From: Zancudomyces culisetae
Lineage: Eukaryota; Kickxellomycota; Harpellomycetes; Harpellales; Legeriomycetaceae
Direction: 5' to 3'
Assembly (NCBI GenBank): GCA_001969505.1
Contig: LSSK01000076.1
Span: forward strand, 62,001-126,000
Length of the DNA: 64,000 nucleotides
Below the pieces are notes generated by a model. The model was not told the DNA's origin. It did not search any database and worked only from the letters and a program-made list of their open reading frames with translations. Position numbers and translations under genes: made by a program. Positions 1-11,081 of the stretch are shown here, piece by piece (position 1 is the first letter of the stretch; each line of letters starts with the position of its first letter).

Positions 1-127
1 TATAAATAGGACAAAGAGTCGCCAGAACATTAATCAAATAAAGCAGTAAAGCGATAAGTATATCCAAAATAAACGCATGTCCAGCAAGTAAACAGTTAGT
101 ATAAAGCATACGGAACAAAGAGAAGCT

Positions 128-1746
128 ATGTACACTGAGGTTAATGGACTAGAATTCAAAAACGAGAGCAGAACGCTCTTCTTCTCTATAACAGATAAAG
201 TTGGTGGGTTGGACGAGTGTCTTAAAGCACTCAAAGGGGCGAACATCTCACTTACTAGAATAGAGTCAAGACCGAGTAAAACCACAGCTCTTGGATACGA
301 CTTTTTTGTAGATTTGAGTGTGAAAAATAAAGACAGCGAAGCACCCGAAGACGGGGACGAAATGAAGATAAGGGAGGCGGTAGAAAACCTCAAAAAAATT
401 AGCATAGTTGACCAAGTACATCTTGTTGGAAAGACAGTGGCAGGTGTAGAAGAAGAGATGCCATGGTTCCCAAGGAAAATGATTGATTTGGATACCTTTG
501 CGGAAAAGGTGCTAGAGATGGGAGAAGAATTGTGTAAGAATTTATTTATTGCCTTTAGCGGTATTTGTTTGTTTGTATATTTATGTCTTGGTGCTATAAA
601 AACATATTCTACGAGAAAAAAAATGAAGGGGGATGGAAGGGGAGAAATAGGAAGAGAAAGGAGGAGGAACGCAGATATAGCTCAGACCCCATGATTATAT
701 TTACTTGTAGCCTCTGACCATCCAGGTGCCAACGATCCGGTTTATAGAAAGAGACGTATGGAAATAACAGCGCTAGCAAAAAAATACAAGAGGTAGGCCG
801 AATATTTTCATTAATTCATTATGCATCTGAAATATGTTGTTTATACTAAACATTTGTACATACTCGCAAAAATCTACTACTGAAATACAACAGTGGTATG
901 AAACTGCCGCATATTGAATACACGCAGGTTGAAAAAGATACCTGGAGGACAGTGTATACAGAGCTGAAAAGGCTGTACCAAACCCATGCCTGTAGTGAAC
1001 ACAGACACATATTTCCTTTGCTTGAAAAAAATTGTGGCTATGGGCCAGATAATATACCACAGATTGAAGACGTTTCAAACTTCCTGAAAGACTGTACTGG
1101 GTTTACACTTCGGCCTGTGATGGGACTGCTATCCTCAAGAGATTTTTTGAATGCATTTGCATTCAGGGTATTCCACTCGACACAGTATATAAGACACCAC
1201 TCAGACCCATTCTATACGCCTGAGCCAGACGTGTGTCATGAACTTCTCGGGCATGCGCCACTTCTTGCTGATCCAGACTTTGCCGAATTTTGTCAGGAAA
1301 TAGGGCTAGCATCCTTAGGTGCGAACGACGAGGAAATAAAAAAGTTGGCAACAATATTCTGGTTTACCATAGAGTTTGGGTTGTGCAAAGAGGGGGGGAA
1401 TGGTGAGATTAGAGCATATGGTGCAGGGCTACTATCAAGTGTGGGAGAGCTGCAGTATGCATTGAGTGAAAAGCCAAAGCTGCTTGAATTAGATCCAAAA
1501 ATCACATCAATTACAGAATATCCGATCACAAGCTATCAACCGACTTACTTTGTAGCAAACAGCTTTAAAGAGGCAACAATGCAGGTGAGGAAGTTTGCGG
1601 AAACAATGAGCAGGAAGTTTGAAGTCAGCTACAATGCCTATACACAGACCGTGGAGGTTCTGGATTCAAAGGAAAAAATCATGCGATTTGCAAATGAAAT
1701 CAAGGCCAATGTCCAGGTCTTGACCAACGCGATTTCCAAAGTATAA
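128..1746 (+). CDS. PAH: Phenylalanine 4-hydroxylase (aromatic amino acid hydroxylase), three exons
   Basis: This enzyme converts L-phenylalanine to L-tyrosine using tetrahydropterin, O2 and non-haem iron. Reading across two GT..AG introns (534-710 and 793-893) joins exons 128-533, 711-792 and 894-1746 into 446 codons, close to the 452 of the human enzyme. The N-terminal part (about residues 10-85) is an ACT regulatory domain. The rest is the catalytic domain, with the HELLGH motif giving iron ligands His278 and His283, and Glu323 in WFTIEFGL. All three sit at a constant offset of 7 from human H285, H290 and E330. The exon 2 peptide [15 protein letters not shown] matches the family and confirms both junctions. 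Overall similarity favours phenylalanine over tyrosine or tryptophan hydroxylase. It is convergent with the VAC7-like gene, 167 bases away. I am very sure of the family and quite sure of the splice sites. Confidence 0.95.
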
Positions 1747-1913
1747 AAGGAGATACCAACACGTTATTTACCCTTATGAATAATCAAAATGCTTTATTTA
1801 TTTCCCTTAAATTGTTTATGTGAGTACACAATAAGAATTTTCTTTTAATAGAAATGGTGCGTATATAAACAGATAAAATGACCAAGAAAATAAAAATAAT
1901 AATAATACAGTTT

Positions 1914-4724
1914 TTATTCTTGTTCCTGGCAGTTGACGGGTAAGAAAACGGGGGAAAGGACAGAGAGCAAGGGGTTGTTCAAAGCACCATTGAATCCAGA
2001 GTTTTTGATTATCAGTTTTGAAACGTTATTTGAAGTGAAATCACCGATAGCTGTAAGGTTAAAGCGCTGAGAGATACAGATTCTTTCGACAAACACGTAG
2101 TTCCATAGGGAATAACGGACGGTTCCACGCACAGTTAAATCAAAAGAAGAGTTGTAAAGCGACTTCCATTTGTTCAGATCGGATTCTGGGTCTTTGTCCT
2201 TTTCGGGATCGCCAGTGGATCCAGGATTTCTTATTCGGATTTCGGATGAACGGTTGGTGAAATACGCACCGTCATTGTCATTATATTTATTATCAAATAG
2301 TGACGAAAAGAACCCGAGTGAGGTTGAGGGGAAAACTAGTGGTTCGTCAAAGTAATATAGATTTCCCAACAAGATAAAGCTGCTACCACCACCCCTGTTG
2401 TTGTCATCGTCTTTATCATATCTGCTCAAATGTTTTCCCTCTACAATCGCGTTGTTTTCATCCATAATATTGATATTCCCGCTATACCTATTGGTGTGTG
2501 AGCTGGCAGGGGCAGCAAAGATTCCCAGTTCAGATTTTGCAATGGTTACTTGACATAGATTAGGATTTTTTGCTTTAAATCCCAAGCTAAACAACAAATC
2601 CTTTTCAGTAGCCAACACATTCGAAATCAGAGTTGATTCTAGTCCTATTATTGGCATACTTGTATACCGGAAGTACAGATAAACAAGTACGAAAAGAAGC
2701 AGCGTTACAGCTGCAAACTTAAATTGGTTGGAGTAGTGAGCAAAGGTAATGTATAGAATCGGAAGATTTCGCCGTCGTGTTTTTTGGTTTTTCCGGTGCC
2801 GAGATTGCGATTGAAGCGCTGCTCCTCTAGACTTATCTTTGTTCTGGGAGTACTTTTTCTTTGCTGAAAAGAATATCCCTCTATTACCACCCCCGTTGTA
2901 GTCCTCGTTTTCTCCTCTCCTTGCTCTTGCTTCGTGCTCAGCCGCTTCGTTTTCGTATCCAAACTGTTGCCCTTCTACATCCTCTTCATTCACGCCTAGT
3001 ATACTCTCTGTCTCTTCATCCTTGCCCATTCTTCCACAGTAAAAACATAATAGGTTGTACGAATAGTAGTCTGAATAGTCATCTGAAACATATCCGTGAT
3101 GGTATTTTCCGTTTCCATATCCGCCAATACTGGGATATCTCCTCAATTCAGCAGGACCTGTACTAATGTGTTGGTATTGGCTATCTATCGGAGAGCTCTT
3201 GTATATGGAGTATTTTTTTGCCCCGCTGGTATGTAGCGGAAGCTTCGATCTAGGCAAATATTCATATCCATTCCAGCCGCTCGGTTGCTCATCATCTTCC
3301 CAATATCCATCGTTGTAATAATCATTTTCCTCGTTTATCGAGTATTTATCACTCGCCAATCCTGTAGTTGAGCTGTTAAACAATTGCTCAACATTTGAAT
3401 AGTAATTCGAGTTAAGACATTTAGCCCGCTGGCTCTGGTTTATTGATGTCGAGTTGAGCCTTCCTGTAAAGTTCAGTCGACCAGTAACCCCCGATGGCCC
3501 ATTTATCGCCCCATAGCCCATCATATTTGATCTCGAAGCTCTTCGATACGTATTTCCGCTCCACCGTACACTCCCTACACTTTTACGCTTTGAATCTTCA
3601 AATGGTGAGACTGCTCGGCTACACGATGGCGAAAAGACCCTTGTTGTATCTGTTGGCCAATTTCCTCCTGCAAATCCTGCTCTTGTATCACCTGTAGAAT
3701 ACCCCGTCTCTTTGCCTGTTGCTGTTCCTGCTCGTGACTGGTCATCTCCAACTAAAATATCACGATTATTTCTCTTCTCCTCTATATAAATATATCCCTC
3801 ATTTTCCGATGATGCGTATTCTCCCAAGCCGAAGCCTCTGGTATTGGTCAATCCATATCCCGCTATACTTTGCTGACCCCCTCGCGCAACATCTACTGTT
3901 TCTTTGCCTTTCTGAGTTGCAGTTCGCCCTATAGGCGATGTTTCTAAACCTGTCCTTCGTGATCCATCTTCATTCTCATTAGGTACTTTATCGATATCAT
4001 GTCCCTTTTTCTTTCCTTTCCCACCATCTCTTGTATCTTCAGCTATAGCTGTGATTCCTTCATTAATAGTGCTGCTACTTTTTTTCGCATCCTTCCCACC
4101 ACTCTCTTGCCGTACATCTTTTTGACTGCTTCTGCGCCCCACATCTCCTGAAGTTGCCTTGTGTGCTACATCTACCGTATTTCCATCGCCCACAGCGTCA
4201 CTACCTTGATTAATAACACTCTTTTCCCTTTCCTTTTCTTTTTGGTCCTCATTTTCGTTAACTTTTTCTCTATTTAGTTGTTCTTTCAGACCCGCTACAT
4301 TATATCCAATATCAATATTTCTTGATACGCCCCCTTCTTGTCCAGCTGACGCTTCTCTTCTCCTATCCTCGGATCGATTCCTAGCATCTGGGTATATATT
4401 CCTTTCTTTTTCTCTGCCTGCGTATGCACCAATACTCTTTTCTCTAATCCTTGACTTCAATTGCTGTTCTTGCAGCGCTACCATTGCGCTCACATTTAAT
4501 ATATCCGGAAATACCTGATCAGGTTGGAAAAATGGCTGGCTCATAGTCATTTTCTTTGTTCCTGGTACTCCACCTACACCAGACCCACCCGCTGTCGTTC
4601 CATCATTCAGCCCTATAGTTTTTCGATCATGTGAAAACAACCCAGTTTGTTTGTCAAAACTTGAATCATCGAGCTCTGTCAACTTTGTCATGAGCGTTTT
4701 AGCTTGCTCCTGATTACTACTCAT
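1914..4724 (-). CDS. VAC7: Vac7-like vacuolar membrane protein, regulator of PI(3,5)P2 synthesis
   Basis: This is a 936-codon single-exon ORF. The first two thirds are low-complexity and charged, without a recognisable domain. A single membrane segment lies at about residues 669-687. The segment after it matches the conserved C-terminal part of fungal Vac7: an ISNVLATEKDLLFSLG-like stretch, then NPN, an IFA motif, LLGNLYYFDEPLVFPS, and a DLTVRGTVRYSLW region. In yeast, Vac7 is an integral vacuolar membrane protein that activates the Fab1 kinase complex making PI(3,5)P2. That role is inferred here from the C-terminal homology only. The N-terminal half is probably cytosolic and disordered, as in Vac7. 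The start is the first ATG of the frame (MSSNQEQAK) and is not independently confirmed. Confidence 0.85.
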   Translation of the reverse strand: MSSNQEQAKTLMTKLTELDDSSFDKQTGLFSHDRKTIGLNDGTTAGGSGVGGVPGTKKMTMSQPFFQPDQVFPDILNVSAMVALQEQQLKSRIREKSIGAYAGREKERNIYPDARNRSEDRRREASAGQEGGVSRNIDIGYNVAGLKEQLNREKVNENEDQKEKEREKSVINQGSDAVGDGNTVDVAHKATSGDVGRRSSQKDVRQESGGKDAKKSSSTINEGITAIAEDTRDGGKGKKKGHDIDKVPNENEDGSRRTGLETSPIGRTATQKGKETVDVARGGQQSIAGYGLTNTRGFGLGEYASSENEGYIYIEEKRNNRDILVGDDQSRAGTATGKETGYSTGDTRAGFAGGNWPTDTTRVFSPSCSRAVSPFEDSKRKSVGSVRWSGNTYRRASRSNMMGYGAINGPSGVTGRLNFTGRLNSTSINQSQRAKCLNSNYYSNVEQLFNSSTTGLASDKYSINEENDYYNDGYWEDDEQPSGWNGYEYLPRSKLPLHTSGAKKYSIYKSSPIDSQYQHISTGPAELRRYPSIGGYGNGKYHHGYVSDDYSDYYSYNLLCFYCGRMGKDEETESILGVNEEDVEGQQFGYENEAAEHEARARRGENEDYNGGGNRGIFFSAKKKYSQNKDKSRGAALQSQSRHRKNQKTRRRNLPILYITFAHYSNQFKFAAVTLLLFVLVYLYFRYTSMPIIGLESTLISNVLATEKDLLFSLGFKAKNPNLCQVTIAKSELGIFAAPASSHTNRYSGNINIMDENNAIVEGKHLSRYDKDDDNNRGGGSSFILLGNLYYFDEPLVFPSTSLGFFSSLFDNKYNDNDGAYFTNRSSEIRIRNPGSTGDPEKDKDPESDLNKWKSLYNSSFDLTVRGTVRYSLWNYVFVERICISQRFNLTAIGDFTSNNVSKLIIKNSGFNGALNNPLLSVLSPVFLPVNCQEQE

Positions 4725-5760
4725 CCTTGCCCTTTCCTTTTCCCTTTTTCGTTTTTTTTTTCTGTCTAAATCCTTTCCTGCTCGCTTTTTATGATAGTGT
4801 TAAAATGAAGGGAAAAAATAATAGAAGAAAGGAGAGGGTGGTAAATTCGCCTTCGCTGTAGAATTAGGCTTGGATAGGTTAATAATGTGCGCTTCTCACT
4901 AAAGCAAAAACACTGTATTTTATCTACACCCTCTTTCGTTCTCTTTTCCTCTTGTTCTCCCAGCTATTTTCTGAAATGTTTTCACTGGGAATATATTCTT
5001 ATACCTCTCTGGCGTTATGAGCAGAATTACTCCGAATTGTAGCAAGATAATATGAAAAGTAAATGGATGCACTTGCGCTGTCCTTTTGTGAGGAAATATG
5101 TCGTATTTTAGATTTCCTAGTCTATTATCTTTATTCTCTGATACTCAGTTCATTTTCAAATCATTTAGAATTATTATACTGTTATTTTAACTCGCATTAT
5201 ACTTGCTTTCTACATATCCAATTTTAATTTGATTAAATTGGGAAATATGTATTGACCAAAATCTTTATAATTCTCAATGACCTTTTTTTTAATGCTAAAA
5301 CTGAGTAAATGCCTTTATTTTCAACCTGCAGAATTACGTTTTCTTTTTGTGGAGAATAACATTTGGGTTAAACCTTCGAAAAATGCACAACCAAACCCAC
5401 TTTTTCGTCGTCCCAGTAAACTCCGATGGAAACGTCACCTCTTCTGGTCTATTTTTTATATTACATGCTTTCTATTATATACTTTCTTTTCAGTATTGCA
5501 TTTTCCTATTTTGGTATGTACCCAGAAAAAGCGAAAGAAAAGCAGTCTGTGTAACAAAACCATGTCTCTTCAATCATGAAATAGACAGAATCACCAACAC
5601 AACCTTCAAGGCTAGTTGAAGTGGAATAAACTACTGAAACAATGGGTATGAGAATATCTGTCTTGTAATTAGTAAGAATTATTAATTGTAAAGAAAAAAA
5701 ATAGCTGGGATCAATTCCAAAGCAGCAAAGAAATGACTCTGAAATAAATAGAAAAAATAA
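4725..5760. other. Intergenic, no gene seen
   Basis: This stretch separates the start of the VAC7-like gene from the 3' end of FBP1. It is AT-rich with T-rich runs. A plus-strand open frame at 5277-5619 has two overlapping readings, no domain and no similarity I recognise, so I regard it as chance. No RNA gene was seen. Confidence 0.6.
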
Positions 5761-6953
5761 CTATTTGAAGTCGGCTGGAAGACAGGTTTCGTATATTGCA
5801 AATGTCTTTTCAACGTCTTCAACGTCCTCCTTGCTGCCCAAAAATATGGGGCATCTAGCATGAACATCCTTGGGAACAAGATCCAACACACGCTTAAGCC
5901 CAGTGGTTGCTTTTCCACCAGCTTGCTCACATATGTACGCCATGGGGAATCCCTCATACAGAATTCTGAGTTTTCCATCTTTAGATTTAGTATCTGAAGG
6001 GTATGCGAAAATACCACCATACAACAGGGTTCTGTGTACATCAGCAACCATAGAACCAATATATCTTGCAACATATGGCTTGGTACCTGGGGTTTGAGGG
6101 TACTTGACGGAATCAATGTATTTCCTAGTTGCTTCGTCCCAGTAGAGAGAGTTACCCTCATTTGCGGAGTATATCTTGCCACGGCTTGGCATACGAATGC
6201 TAGGATGGGTCAAGATAAATTCACCCAATGAAGGATCCAGCGTAAATCCATCAACCTGTCCTTCGCCGATTGCAATTACCAAATTACATGATGAACCGTA
6301 CATACAATATCCTGCAATTATGATGTCGCTTCCCGGAACCTTGTAGTCATCTTCAGGTGTCTTTGAGTCCTTGTTGTGTTTAAAGATACCAAATATTGTT
6401 CCGACGTTCACTCCAGCATCGATGTTGCTGCTTCCATCAAGTGGGTCAAAGGTGACACAGTATTTTCCGTCGCCTTCACAGATAATTACATTGTCGATTT
6501 CCTCTGATACCATTGTTTTTACCTTACCGGAAGCCCTCAGTGCATTGATGAACATGTCGTTTGATAGCTCATCTAGCTTCTTTTGCTCTTCACCTTGTAC
6601 GTTTACATTTCCTGCCAATCCAACACTATTTATATTTAGAACGAATTTAAAACTTATCCGATAGCCAGATATATTTCTAGTTTGAGCTTGCATGTACCCG
6701 TACCAATTTTACACAAATAAACTATGTCCACAAATTCTGAAGAAGTAATAAAAATGCAAAGCATAAGGATGATGATAGAAACTTACAGGTTCACTAGGCT
6801 TGCCTTTCTAACACATGACTCTACAAACTTACATCCAACCTGGATTGCCGACATCAAAATCGTCAAATCACCAGAAGCAGTAGGATGATGTTTCTGGGTT
6901 TCGAGGATGTATCTCGTAAGTGTTTTGATGTCTGTTGAAAAGTGTTCTGACAT
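5761..6953 (-). CDS. FBP1: Fructose-1,6-bisphosphatase, two exons
   Basis: This is the gluconeogenic phosphatase that hydrolyses fructose 1,6-bisphosphate to fructose 6-phosphate in the cytosol. Exon 1 (6953-6787) and exon 2 (6625-5761) are joined across a 161-base intron with a GTAAGT donor and a TAG acceptor. The junction restores the conserved peptide LVNLVGLAGNVNVQG. The product is 343 codons, the usual length for class I enzymes. The metal-site motif FDPLDGSSNID is at about residues 116-126, and the family signature GKLRILYEGFPMAY lies further on. MVADVHRTLLYGG is also present. The frame is open to an upstream ATG at 7025, which would add 24 residues. I prefer the ATG at 6953 because yeast-like enzymes start close to the FDTDI/FSTDI stretch. 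Confidence 0.95.
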
Positions 6954-8010
6954 TGCTTTAAGACTAGATCGGTTTTTCTCTGGGTTTTTTCTGAGGTGTT
7001 TTGACGGAATATACAATGAGTCCAAATATAGAGTTTATATCAGGTTTTTCTAAGCCAGAAAAAATCACAATTTTCAGCCAAAACGAGCCCTTTTTATTTG
7101 GGGATATCTGTCTGCTCATCTTTTTGTTCATTAATAATTGTTAATTCCTTGCTTTTCCACATGCAAAGAATCTAATAGCTTTTATCGATAGTTTTACTTG
7201 GGACAATTGCTTTTTACGGAAATGCTCATTCCTTTTTATTGGTAAATATAAAATCACCAGATATTGTTTCAGGCTAAATTGAATTTTCCAAATACTATTG
7301 CAAATCTGCTTTGAAACGAGCACCAACTACATCGCTTAGTGCCTCTGATATGTTGAAAAGTTCGCATTTGATAAGGGTTTAAAAATACATGCCCAAAGCG
7401 CACAAATTCTGGTAAAATCAAGAAACCCCCAAAATATAACTGTTCAACTAAAACTGGAATTTGAATTGATATGCAAAATTAGTTGATGTAGTAGTGTTTA
7501 GATGTATAGTACATGGAGAGGAAGAAGGAATTGATAGCTGGATATTAGAAACTGACTGCACCTTTTAATCCTAGAGCACTTTTTATCTTTACTTAGAACG
7601 AGTGTACTTTTTTTGCATATTTTGTGTTAGCATAATAACTGACTGGATTCAGTAGAGTTCAGTAGAGTAGTTCGATCAAATGCCCAAGCAGTATAGCTTC
7701 GTTATTTAGCGAACAGTACCTGGTAAAAAAAAAGAGTCAACCTGATTCAAGCGGGACTATGAATGGTAGGGCTGCCAGAAGAAAAAAAAAGAAAACATAC
7801 AGTGGTGGTGTGTGTTGCCATGGTACACCCAATAGTAATCATCAAGCATAATTTTGGGTAGCCTTCAGATTGTTTAAACATTTATTCGATGCTTGACATT
7901 TACATAACATATTAGACAAAGAAACAATATAAAAAACCACAGAAATGATGCGTGTAAAAAAATAAGCGTCTTGATGAAACTACCTCCCCCCTTCCAAAAA
8001 ACGAAAGAGT
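6954..8010. other. Intergenic, upstream of FBP1
   Basis: This AT-rich stretch probably holds the FBP1 promoter and the 3' flank of the Bem46-like gene. A direct repeat of TTCAGTAGAG occurs at about 7648-7669. Short open frames such as 7141-7326 (minus) show no coding character. No RNA gene was recognised. Confidence 0.5.
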
Positions 8011-9569
8011 CTAATCTTGCTTTTCAAAATACTTGATCCACCATCTCAGCACTCGTTCAAAATATCCGGCTTGTGTACATGTATCATTATGGTTACCTTC
8101 TGGGAAAGAATGAAACTCTACCTCATTTTCGCTATATGCTAGAGCAACGTTGTAAAGTTTTGTCATGTGGATTGGAGGAACCAACTCGTCTTTTCCACCT
8201 GCCAAAAATAAAATGGGTATTTTTTTGATTGATTTTATCTGTTCTTTTGAGTTCCATTTTTCACACACCATGAATTTGAAGGTTCGTAAATACGGCATTA
8301 GCGAGGAAAAGATGTCAGGCTAAAGTGTACATATTAAGAATGAAAACTCGAACAATGTATTAAAAAGATAACATGATGAATGTGTTAACTTACGAGGCTA
8401 GTAAAAGTGTTTTCCAATATCAAGCCACTGACCTAGAGAAAAAAACCAGAAGATGAATAACTAATTGTCTAGAATAGATTGGAAGTGATTTAATTCATAT
8501 TGCATAAAATAAGGACTTACTTCACTCTGGTATCGAGCTGCTGTATCAATAGCGACTGCGCCACCAATAGATTGTCCGTATAATATGAATTTCGACTCTG
8601 AGACCAAGGGATGGCTTCTCAGGTATTGAATTGCTGCATCAACATCCTTTTTTATCCCATCTTCGCTAGCCTTTCCCTCGCTTAGTCCGTACCTTTTGAG
8701 TTTGGAATCAAGAAACCATTAAAAAAAATTATATTTTCACTCTTTACTTCAACCCATTCCCCTACTCACTACCCAAAAACACCCCCTTTTTCCCGCGTAA
8801 CCATACATCTCCAAGAATGGAGTGGAAAGGGATGTCAATATTCATTCTAAAATTGTTGCATGTATTTTATATTATTGATTTAGCTGCTTACCCCCGATAT
8901 GATAACATAAAAATGTTGCATTTTAAAGTCTCGTAGAATGCTTTTGCAATCGGCAGTCGATGGCCCTGAGTGGTTACAAAACGATTAAACACGTTAGGTT
9001 ATGTACAACCAGTTGTAGTTATTAATTGGAAAAGATAATTTTGGCGTAGTAGTGCCAACCACAAAAATCTAATGTACTGGACATATAAAACAAATAAATA
9101 GATAACAATAAGCTTACCATATTTCCGGCATTTGCATGTAAATATACAAGCGTGTGTGCCTTTTTAGATTCGCCGGGCGATTCCCTGGTTATCAAATAAC
9201 CTCTTATAGTTACCCCATCGTCAGTTTTGATTTTTACATCTTCAAAATGCGGCATGTTATATCTTGTTGGTAAATCAACCTACAAAGAAACAAGTGTTGG
9301 AAATATAGTACATACATATATAAATGAAGTATATATTTATTTTTTTCAATAATAATTTAAGCAAAGATGATTACATTTTCTCTAGATTTTTCGGGAACAT
9401 TCGAAGGATAAATCAAATCACGCTGGAAGTACCATAAAGCAATTAGAGAACAAATGCTGACTGTTACTGCCATCCCACCTAAAACCTTGAATACCATTGG
9501 AAGTGTGTATACAAATGTTAATAGATACGTGTGTGCTCTTTTATAAAGCGCAATCAGCATATATATCAT
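8011..9569 (-). CDS. Bem46/ABHD13-like alpha/beta hydrolase, six exons
   Basis: Splicing gives a 316-residue serine hydrolase from exons 9569-9375, 9279-9118, 8965-8892, 8692-8521, 8432-8394 and 8319-8011. All five introns are GT..AG, and the joined frame has no stop. A hydrophobic N-terminal anchor (about residues 33-48) is followed by the typical LIYPSNVPEKSREN segment. The nucleophile elbow GQSIGG gives Ser185. Asp258 (GGKDELVPP) and His291 (EGNHNDT) complete the triad. The oxyanion region is LHANAGNMGHR and the family motif is YRGYGLSEG. Relatives are membrane-anchored hydrolases linked to polarity in fission yeast, with an unknown natural substrate. The start could instead be the ATG at 9497 (MVFKVLGG). 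This gene has five introns whereas its neighbours have none or one or two. Confidence 0.9.
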
Positions 9570-9679
9570 TTTTGGTACTTGTATGTTTTAGAAGAAAAGG
9601 AATTCCTATATATAAAAACAAGCTTTAAAGAAAAGGCAGCTCTAAATACAGTGGCTGGTAAAGACGTCCTAAAGTCTGA

Positions 9680-9715
9680 AACAAAACAAAACAAAACAAA
9701 ACAAAGCAAAACAAA
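9680..9715. repeat. (ACAAA)n pentanucleotide microsatellite
   Basis: About seven copies of a five-base unit, AACAAAACAAAAC-like, with one A-to-G interruption. It lies 110 bases upstream of the Bem46-like start on the other strand. Confidence 0.9.
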
Positions 9716-10269
9716 CTTGTATTTGAGTCTTCCATTCCCCACGCAAATCCACAGTTTATTTTTTTTTTGCGGCTAATTTTCCATCTTGAAATTGGCGTCT
9801 AATTTTTTTAGAGCTCTACTGCTTTCTAACTCCAAGCAACGAGTGTAGTGATGGATCAAGTGCACTTCATTATTGTATTTCAGGGTTATGAGTACACATC
9901 TACTCTGATACTTAAAATGCAGCATATTGTATTTAAAAGCAAAAAAAACCAAAAGTGTATAGCCCCAATTATGGCCCTTATGGTCAATATAGGCTGTCTT
10001 ATGGTATAGAGTGGACACAAGTCTCATTATCTGAACAAAAATGTGCACTTTACTAATATGTCACTGCACAGTTATACGTCAAAAACACGCCATCATCCGC
10101 CTTACTGGTGAAATTCGGCAGGAAAAATAAAAAACACGCTTTCATTTACGAAAGCAAGTTTAATCTTAGTTTAACTTTAGTTTCGCCTTAGTTTACTAGA
10201 TATAGCCGGTTGTTTGCGTTCAACCTTTAGGACAGAATGTATTCACATAACAACAGAAGTATAACACCT

Positions 10270-10854
10270 CCCCCCCCCCCCCNNNNNNNNNNNNNNNNNN
10301 NNNNNNNNNNNNNNNNNNNNNNNNNNNNNNNNNNNNNNNNNNNNNNNNNNNNNNNNNNNNNNNNNNNNNNNNNNNNNNNNNNNNNNNNNNNNNNNNNNNN
10401 NNNNNNNNNNNNNNNNNNNNNNNNNNNNNNNNNNNNNNNNNNNNNNNNNNNNNNNNNNNNNNNNNNNNNNNNNNNNNNNNNNNNNNNNNNNNNNNNNNNN
10501 NNNNNNNNNNNNNNNNNNNNNNNNNNNNNNNNNNNNNNNNNNNNNNNNNNNNNNNNNNNNNNNNNNNNNNNNNNNNNNNNNNNNNNNNNNNNNNNNNNNN
10601 NNNNNNNNNNNNNNNNNNNNNNNNNNNNNNNNNNNNNNNNNNNNNNNNNNNNNNNNNNNNNNNNNNNNNNNNNNNNNNNNNNNNNNNNNNNNNNNNNNNN
10701 NNNNNNNNNNNNNNNNNNNNNNNNNNNNNNNNNNNNNNNNNNNNNNNNNNNNNNNNNNNNNNNNNNNNNNNNNNNNNNNNNNNNNNNNNNNNNNNNNNNN
10801 NNNNNNNNNNNNNNNNNNNNNNNNNNNNNNNNNNNNCCCCCCCCCCCCCCCCCC
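10270..10854. other. Assembly gap (N 10283-10836) inside a poly-C tract
   Basis: Thirteen C residues run into the gap from the left (10270-10282) and eighteen C follow it on the right (10837-10854), then a (CA)n and AT-alternating stretch. The 554 N are an estimated or arbitrary length. The left and right poly-C may be the same tract, so the true gap could be near zero or could be longer. Confidence 0.95.
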
Positions 10855-11081
10855 ACACACACACACATATACATACACGCCATCGCGCACGACACCATTT
10901 TGTTAAAAGGCGTAGATGAAATCTCATAAAATTCCATTAATTTGATACATCATAATAAAAAAGGTCTCAAAAGACACTAAAGCTAGTTATCAACATAAAC
11001 AGTATACTTAAAAAATAAATAAATAGATTAAAAAATAAAAAACAAAAAACAAATAAATGCAGTATATATCCTCGTACACTC

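Larger units (their letters stand above)
9570..11081. other. Intergenic region with an assembly gap
   Basis: This region lies between the Bem46-like gene and the trehalase stop. It contains an ACAAA-type pentanucleotide repeat, a poly-C bounded run of N, and AT-rich flanks. Open frames crossing the N run are artefacts. A gene of moderate size could hide in the gap, but nothing in the flanks suggests one. Confidence 0.5.

Noticed and set aside
5277-5619. Two overlapping plus-strand open frames with hydrophobic and aromatic stretches
   Set aside because: AT-rich composition, no domain, and two frames equally open; more likely chance in a gene-free stretch.
10220-10937. Several 215-236 codon open frames spanning the N run on both strands
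   Set aside because: They exist only because N is not read as a stop; the flanking codons are poly-Pro or poly-Gly from the poly-C tract.
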